DNA of 11,463 nucleotides from Gymnopus androsaceus JB14 (taxonomy: Eukaryota > Basidiomycota > Agaricomycetes > Agaricales > Omphalotaceae): contig ML770302.1 in NCBI GenBank assembly GCA_009733575.1, forward strand, positions 1 through 11,463, written 5' to 3'. The position numbers and the translations under genes were made by a program. The first letter of the stretch is position 1. Every line of letters begins with the position of its first letter. Shown piece by piece: positions 6,639-11,463 of the stretch. The notes beneath the pieces were generated by a model. The model saw nothing but the letters and a program-made list of their open reading frames with translations. It did not search any database and had not been told where the DNA came from.

Positions 6639-9383
6639 CTAGACATTTGTAAGAGTCTTCTGAACCGGACTGCAGCAACACCCAAAGGATAACTTTGTAT
6701 CAGTATTCCATTTCTGTCTACACATCCAGTCAGCTTCAGCTTCAGCTGTAGATTGATTCAACTTGATGTGAGGGTGCATGACCTGGATATCGGACAAGTA
6801 TTGTGTCCAGTGTGCAATTAGTTCAAGTGGGGGATCAGGAAATGACTGAGTGAAAAAGATGCTTTCAATAACAATCACAGTGCCTGAACATACTTGTCTC
6901 TCACCTCGAGCCACTTTAAAACATGGTAGATATTCTCTGCACCACATTGGGGATATGGAAGTTGGGCCAATGGTTGGAAGCTCTGGAGATCGCAAAGAAG
7001 TTCAGGGCAGGGCAGGGATGACCTAACTTCTAAACCCCAGTTGTTTGCAAGGAGATCTCTACAGGATTATGAGGAAAATTGTGTGTTTTTGTAATACCAT
7101 CACAAACCTGAGCATGGCCTTTGGTAGCTCACCAGCATGAATGTCCTTTGCAATGCGGATATATCGATGTGCTATGTCCTGGGATACCGACGGCCAAGGG
7201 AAAGGCTCCCCAGGGGGTGATGGATGTGGCAAGAAATCATAAAGTTCAATAAGCCTTGTTTCATCTCTGCCAATGATTGAGCAGAGGCCACAAATAGCTG
7301 TCTTGAGGTCAATCCAGGTAATATCTAACAGCCAACGGATCTTGTCAAGAGAAGGATCAGGCACCAAGTTTGTGACTTGAAGGAGATGAAAGAGTAAAGG
7401 AAACTCTGACTGAATATGGTGGGCAAACGAAACAGACACACCACTATGCGGCCTAGGCATTGTCATATCAGGCAGTGTTTTCCAAAAGAAATCCATATAA
7501 ACATAGTCCTCCCAAAGTCCTATCAAATCTTTGGGTGCTGGATGGATTTTCTAGGTGCATGTCAGAATTGTTATGCACACTGAAAAGTATGAAACTAACT
7601 TCCATCCAAGGAATCATCATTTCCAGTTCATCAAGCTCGAAAATATAATCTGGATTCATAGCTTGAATCAGAGGCAATAGTTCCACAGATGGAGGCAATG
7701 AGGTGATAAATGGGATCAAGTGGTACCGGGGAAATCTTGAAGGATAATCAAAACATGAAGTTCAATATCTTTGTGAAAAAACATACCCATCTTCATAACC
7801 AATATCTTTATATTGACAAGCAGATAATTTCAGAAAGGAACGGGCCAGATCCATCCGATGGTCCAAGCTACCAATATAGAAAATCTGTGAGTGCTTTGGA
7901 TCACGCAGGAAATCATAAAATGATGCATGGTGCGCAAAGATTTCTTCACTTTCATCTCCATCTAGGTGCAATTCAAACAGTGAAGAAATGCCACGCAGGA
8001 CCAACTGTGCATCCCCGCTTTCCATTTCAAACAATAGATCAAGGGCAAGGAGAGTCAAATCAAAGTTTGCCAGAGCATGTAGGATAGGAATTAGTTGGGC
8101 CTGCCTGGGAGCAGTAGAAAGTATTGTCATGTAAAGCTGGTCCAGTGAACCAAATGCTGAATCTGATTCAGTACTGTTTTGGTCTGTGACAATAGCCAGA
8201 CGCTCTGTTGGGCGATAATTTTTGTCATCAATGAACTTTATTATAGTGGATGCATAGATGAAATAGCCAGAGGATTTCCAAACAAGTTCTTCCAAGACAT
8301 CAGGTAGAGGCCATGGATGTGGAATATTGGCCATGGTTCTGTGCTCATGATGAATTCGTGTGAATTCACTGCGGAGATATTTTCAGACATCATTCAATGA
8401 CTGTTCCACATTGAATAGATGGCATGAACCATGGTAGAGTGGTGATTCAAACATCTCCTGAATATGGGCTTCTGGTCTGCTGGCAATGATAACTCGAAGA
8501 GGGAGATGATCTGCAAGAGAGCTCCTGATTGCACGCAGTATTTCCAGATTAACACGATGACCTTCACACTCATCCAGACCATCAATGAGGGTTGTAACAG
8601 GGTCTCAATGTTTAGAGGTATGACAAGGTTCAGAAATCAGCTCCTGGAGCTGAGTATCAATGGATCTGCCAACAATAGATGGATTGTCTTCTACAATTTG
8701 GGAAATTGGACCTTTCAGCCAGGGAACACCAATTGCAAGCTGATAAGCAATGGTTGCAAATAGTGTTCTTGCATTCCCACGTGTAGCATGACCTCGTTTG
8801 AAAAAGAAGCAACCTCCAAGCCGGCCTGCATCCTGCAATTGGCAGGAGAGTGTTTGCATAATAGCAGACTTTCCTGCACCTGCAGGACCATACAGCCAAA
8901 GAATATTACTACTTGTTGGGTCTGCTCCCAGTGTCCATTCCTGCAGATCTTTGAGCATTTTCTCACGTGTTTCGGGATGACATCTTGGTTGGGGAAAGCT
9001 CTCCACCGGGTCATGAAGAGCTTCCAATGCTACCACACTATGTAGTATGTTGATCCCTGTACTCAGTATTCAGTTCTAGCGGGGATGTATCTCATTTAAG
9101 GGTTCAACGTGAATTTTTCATCTTGGCGCTGGATGGTATGGCTTACGAATGTTCCGCCATTTATGGTTGTTGGCAGTTCCAACTGCGGAAGCCCCCACAA
9201 TGGAGGCAGATATCCACCCAAGCATTCAGTTCCCTGAATGGGAAAATTATTGAATCCCTGAATTCCCGGAACGGGATCTGAGAGATATGGTCGACTCCAA
9301 TCTTGCAGATGAAAATTGGGATCAATGAAAGTCTCGGTGTGCTCGCTGTGATGAGGAGCGCCATGATTTGTCCCCGAGATGAA
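6639..9383 (-). pseudogene. NACHT-domain NTPase (fungal NLR-like), about 800 codons, two in-frame stops
   Basis: Exons (minus): a ≤9383-9109, b 9061-7787, c 7735-7600, d 7550-7108, e 7058-7028, f 6982-6905, g 6845-6639; introns are 45-59 nt, all GT-AG and phase-consistent. Exon a ends near TINGGTFVSH, like the INGG-type N-terminus of basidiomycete NLRs. Exon b opens with GINILHSVVALEALHDP and PQPRCHPETREKML, then the NACHT module: Walker A GPAGAGKS (8889-8866), CFFFKRGHATRGNARTLFAT, Walker B LIDGLDECEG, sensor RVIIASRPEAHI, and the helical SSGYFIYASTIIKFIDDKNY. HHASFYDFLRDP marks the downstream helical part; no WD40, ankyrin or TPR repeats follow. Such proteins are thought to act in non-self recognition and cell-death control in the cytosol. 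TGA codons at 8607-8605 and 8385-8383 interrupt exon b where family members read Arg or Trp, so it is probably a recent pseudogene. The start is unresolved: the frame of exon a has no ATG, and the ATG at 9364 lies in another frame. Confidence 0.9.
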
Positions 9384-9625
9384 TTATCTGCAAGAGGGGA
9401 GTTTAATCAGTATCTAGATACAAATCAAGTCAAAGGTTAAAGCGCACGATACGACGTGTGTCAAGTCTGTCCCGTGTTTCGAATCCTTCTTTGTACTCCA
9501 GATACTCCTGCTTTGGAGTTGTCAGTCCAAAAATCGTCTACTGGCCTTCCCCAATCCCATGAGTGACTTGCTTCGTCTGGAGGGAGCACTAAGAGCCCCA
9601 GACACAGATCTTGTTGACAAATTCA
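9384..9625. other. Upstream region of the NACHT gene
   Basis: It may contain the true first exon, since CTCTTGCAG on the minus strand (about 9396-9388) looks like an acceptor, but no start in phase with the following exon can be fixed. Short frames are open on both strands (for example a plus-strand run around 9490-9640) with no recognisable motif. CpG is less depleted here than within the genes. Confidence 0.4.
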
Positions 9626-9703
9626 ATTACAATTGTAGGTTTTGTATTATTCTACAAATTACTACAGCTGTAAGTACCATCAATTATTAATACCATTATA
9701 CAG

Positions 9704-9870
9704 TATGGCGCGCAAAATTCGGGCCCGCCTCCGCTTCCCTCCCCTCCCTCGCTGCGCTCGGGGGTCCCCCGGGCTGGGAAGTCGTCAGCGGGCACCCTAA
9801 AGCCTCGTTTGCGCTTATTTTGATAGGCGGGAGCCCCTTACCTAACCTCAACCCCTAACCCCTAACCCAG
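9704..9870. other. CpG-rich GC block ending in telomere-like CCCTAA repeats
   Basis: This block (GCGCGC, GGGCCCGCC, CGCTGCGCTCGGGGG, CCCCCGGG, AGCGGGCACC) keeps many CpGs while the rest of the window is CpG-poor and AT-rich. It ends in CCTAACCTCAACCCCTAACC and further CCCTAACCC words (about 9841-9868) that resemble degenerate interstitial telomere sequence. It is too short and irregular to be an actual telomere. Confidence 0.6.
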
Positions 9871-9878
9871 CACGTTTG

Positions 9879-9953
9879 GCAATGCCGGACTAGCTCTCCA
9901 ATGTAAGATTCACCCTTCGGGCGAACCCTAACGAGAGCTAGCCACGGCATTGC
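9879..9953. repeat. 75-bp imperfect hairpin
   Basis: GCAATGCCGGACTAGCTCTC (9879-9898) pairs with GAGAGCTAGCCACGGCATTG (from 9933, through 9953) with one gap and one mismatch. The loop region contains a second stem TTCACCC-TTC-GGGCGAA with one A-C mismatch, explained by a G-to-A change. It lies between the GC block and an A-run (about 9961-9970), and could be the structured end of a transcribed element. Confidence 0.75.
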
Positions 9954-9990
9954 TTGGAAATAAAAAAAACACAACCTCATTAATGTTTTT

Positions 9991-10080
9991 ACATTGGGGA
10001 TTGAACACTCGCTGCTACTAGGTACAGCTTACCTCACCTGTCAGAGACGCCAACAAGAATACTGTTATGCCATCAGGCGC
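9991..10080 (-). repeat. Possible second tRNA-like (SINE-like) relic
   Basis: On the minus strand TGTTCAATCCCC (about 10018-10007) resembles a B box, preceded by AGCGAG, close to the AGCTGAGTTCAATTCCC of the relic at 1833-1921. The upstream A box is weak (TGGCATAACAG, about 10073-10063). I keep it only because two similar B-box contexts occur in one window. Confidence 0.3.
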
Positions 10081-10205
10081 ATAGAAGCCATGAATGTAAT
10101 TGAAATATATTACATCACTGTTGCTACATGTATTTACAACTGTAAGTAATTTGTAGAATAATTAAAAACCTACGACTGTAATCATTTATCAACAATCCTG
10201 GTGTC

Positions 10206-10337
10206 CTAGGTTGGCACTAAATGCTGCTGATTGACTCGGACAGCCAGGGCATCCTGCTCAATATTTACGTCACCACCTGCAGCAATGAAGTTTCCTCCGT
10301 TAATATGAATGCGATGACTGTTTTCGAAGAAGGGCAT
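10206..10337 (-). CDS. Small frame with an NLR-like N-terminal INGGN motif
   Basis: An ATG at 10337 opens a 43-residue frame that starts MPFFENSHRIHINGGNF, continues AAGGDVNIEQ and stops at TAG 10208-10206. The pattern F-x-N-S-x-x-x-x-I-N-G-G-N-F...G-G-D-V-N is one I know from the N-termini of many Agaricomycete NLR and related proteins, just upstream of the NACHT region, and the large NACHT gene here has the related TINGGTF. Alone it is too short to be a signalling protein. It is either the first exon of an NLR whose remainder is lost or displaced by the element at 9626-10182, or an N-terminal-only fragment. Copy 1 of a tandem pair (copy 2 at 10613-10800). An 18-bp tandem repeat lies directly upstream. 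Whether it is expressed is unknown. Confidence 0.55.
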   Translation of the reverse strand: MPFFENSHRIHINGGNFIAAGGDVNIEQDALAVRVNQQHLVPT

Positions 10338-10391
10338 GGATGGGGAGAAAGATGTGGATGGGGAGAGAGATGTGGATAGAGCGAGAGATGG
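10338..10391. repeat. 18-bp tandem repeat, three units
   Basis: Units start at 10338 (GGATGGGGAGAAAGATGT), 10356 (GGATGGGGAGAGAGATGT) and 10374 (GGATAGAGCGAGAGATGG). On the minus strand it would encode a repeated PHLS-type hexapeptide. The sister copy near 10660-10685 has a single YPHLS-like unit, so the array grew after the duplication, inside what was coding sequence. Confidence 0.85.
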
Positions 10392-10612
10392 TTCAACAGC
10401 AATGTCTTGGTACTGCCATGATTCCGATTCTGAACATCATCCTCGTTTGATCCTCGTGGTATCTGGCATACAGCACTGGATGAGATCAATGCTACCACGC
10501 CGTCACTGCATTATTTCTCATTGTACCTAACTGTTGCTGTAAGTACCGATATACTCTAAAACGTTTCTCCTCAATATATTCAATAACGAGCCAATGTGCT
10601 ACATGCTATCCC

Positions 10613-10800
10613 TTACATCCATTTCAAGTTTCCTCCATTAATCTGAAAGCTGTGACTGTTTTTGAAGAAGGAGAGATGTGGGTAGCGGGGCACTGCTATG
10701 ATTTTGAAGATCATCCTCGTGGTATCCTCATTCCCCCTGGCGTACAGCACGCTATCACTTGCGTTTACCTTTTCGTTGGAAACTATAGAATCGTACAATT
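10613..10800 (-). pseudogene. Second, decayed copy of the NLR-like N-terminal segment
   Basis: A minus-strand frame carries RYPHLSFFKNSHSFQINGGN and then meets a stop at about 10613-10615, where copy 1 continues to GGDVN. Copies 1 and 2 match over the N-S-H...I-N-G-G-N part and also upstream (VLYAR.....TRM.F.I). Both lie on the same strand, about 338 bp apart, so they arose by tandem duplication. A start at about 10712 (MIFKIIAVPRYPHLSFF) or at 10798 is possible. It seems to be a remnant; no downstream NACHT region follows it directly. Confidence 0.5.
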
Positions 10801-11098
10801 TTTCATCGCGGCCCCATCCCTATAACGCGCCACCGTCACATCCAATCAACTGGGCCTTTCAACTTTTCTGCGACAGATTCTACTTTCTATACAGTGCAAC
10901 GTCCGCCAGAAGTCACTGACGCGGTAGGTATACGACTACAAGTGATCAAGTCAACTAATGTACCATTTCGATCGACTGTTGATCTAGGATGATGCATGAT
11001 GCCTTAGTGCCATCAGTTCATTGGTTCAGTGCTACGAATGATGCATGATGGATCAATTTTTGAGTTCAGTTCACCAGTTCAGCAGACACACCGCCAAA
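10801..11098. other. Gene-free stretch with ATGATGCATGATG direct repeats
   Basis: The 13-bp word ATGATGCATGATG occurs twice about 48 bp apart (about 10989-11001 and 11038-11050), flanked by TTGATC on one side and GATCAA on the other, with several GTTCAG words between and after. No coding frame with recognisable features is present. Confidence 0.5.
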
Positions 11099-11129
11099 GA
11101 TTATGCTTCAGTCTGACTGAAGCATAATC
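11099..11129. repeat. Perfect 15-bp hairpin with a one-base loop
   Basis: GATTATGCTTCAGTC (11099-11113), a single T, then GACTGAAGCATAATC (11115-11129). A 31-bp near-perfect palindrome. It could be a binding site, the junction of two inverted element ends, or a structural site; nothing around it decides. Confidence 0.95.
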
Positions 11130-11463
11130 GGAAATGAAATATTTCAGTACCTAGATGAAATATAATTCGTCGGACAAGTGTATAAAATAAATATTTCCCT
11201 GGACTTGCGAAGGAATTACATTTCGGCCCTTGGAATTCTGAATTTTAGACAGACTTCCAAAACAACGCCTTTCAATTGAGCTCTGAAAACAATGATTTCA
11301 ATGCAAATTGAATTCATTTATTTTATCACAAGAATGAAAGTATCTGTTTCGGACAACCCTTTCAGCTGGTTCCCGAAAGACAATACTTCAATTCTCGGCC
11401 CGTCCCGGGCCGCTGCCAAAGCGGACAGCGAAAGGCAATCTTTCAGTCCAAAATTGAATTGTT
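11130..11463. other. Gene-free end of the window
   Basis: AT-rich, with recurring TTTCAGT/TGAAAT and GAATT words and a perfect 7-bp GC hairpin CGGCCCG-TCC-CGGGCCG at 11396-11412. No gene is supported. It may be the margin of another repeat running out of the window. Confidence 0.45.

Larger units (their letters stand above)
9626..10182. mobile_element. 557-bp element bounded by an inverted repeat of about 53 bp (MITE-like)
   Basis: The left end ATTACAATTGTAGGTTTT (from 9626), followed by ATTATTCTACAAATTAC and a GTAAGTAC word, matches the reverse complement of 10130-10182 with about seven mismatches and one gap. No coding frame lies inside. The core has a CpG-rich block, telomere-like CCCTAA words, a long hairpin and a possible tRNA-like motif. 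No target duplication can be fixed: TCA stands before the left end and TCA overlaps the right end by one base, which is only suggestive. It separates the NACHT gene from the NLR-like N-terminal fragments. The inverted repeat is sure; the call as a transposon is inference. Confidence 0.65.

Noticed and set aside
8394..8585. Minus-strand frame inside the NACHT gene
   Set aside because: It is out of frame with the NACHT motifs, which read cleanly through this region in the other frame apart from two TGA codons.
9490..9640. Plus-strand open run upstream of the 557-bp element
   Set aside because: Short, crosses into the inverted repeat, and shows no recognisable domain or splice context.
9841..9870. 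Chromosome end (telomere) from CCCTAA words
   Set aside because: Only a few irregular units, embedded between other sequences on both sides; at most an interstitial telomere-like tract.
10284..10755. Plus-strand cupin-like reading of the duplicated segment (HPRGILIPPGVQH-type)
   Set aside because: The minus strand carries the INGGN-type motif in both copies with an ATG in one, which explains the conservation better; the plus-strand resemblance is short and copy 1 loses it.

Overview
The window looks like accessory, transposon-rich DNA from a basidiomycete fungus, most probably an Agaricomycete. The reasons are genes split by many GT-AG introns of about 45-70 nt, a NACHT (NLR-type) NTPase of the kind hugely expanded in Agaricomycetes, a Tc1/IS630-type (DDE_3) transposase of the fungal sort, and CpG-poor sequence with decayed reading frames. 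No bacterial-style operons, rRNA, CRISPR or intact tRNA genes are visible.

Layout. 1-1519: gene-free DNA with short repeats and hairpins. 1528-2329: an 802-bp non-autonomous hAT-type element with 18-bp terminal inverted repeats (TIRs) and a perfect 8-bp target duplication; nested in it are a tRNA-like relic and a 74-bp foldback. 2338-2609: repeat-containing spacer. 2610-6383: the most interesting object, a 3.77-kb transposon with two 317-bp TIRs that align without gaps (9 mismatches, about 97% identical). It encloses two convergent, intron-rich genes whose stop codons are 31 bp apart: on the left a five-exon gene for an unrecognised protein (basic start, acidic tract, conserved middle, SAM-like C-terminus), and on the right a five-exon DD34E transposase. 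Each gene starts close inside one TIR, so both probably use the same promoter sequence, an arrangement like maize MuDR but with a Tc1/IS630-class enzyme. 6639-9383 (minus): a seven-exon NACHT NTPase gene.

9626-10182: a 557-bp element bounded by an inverted repeat of about 53 bp, with a CpG-rich core and a long hairpin. 10206-10800 (minus): two tandem, diverged copies of a short N-terminal 'NSH..INGGN' segment resembling basidiomycete NLR N-termini. 10920-11463: gene-free, with a perfect 15-bp hairpin and short repeats.

All three multi-exon genes are broken. The six premature stops (five TGA, one TAG) can all be explained by C-to-T changes in the coding strand (typically CGA to TGA), and 8 of 9 TIR differences are transitions. 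This suggests cytosine-methylation decay or a RIP-like process acting on transposon and NLR alike. Exon boundaries were derived by eye from splice signals, reading-frame phase and family resemblance; no database search was possible.
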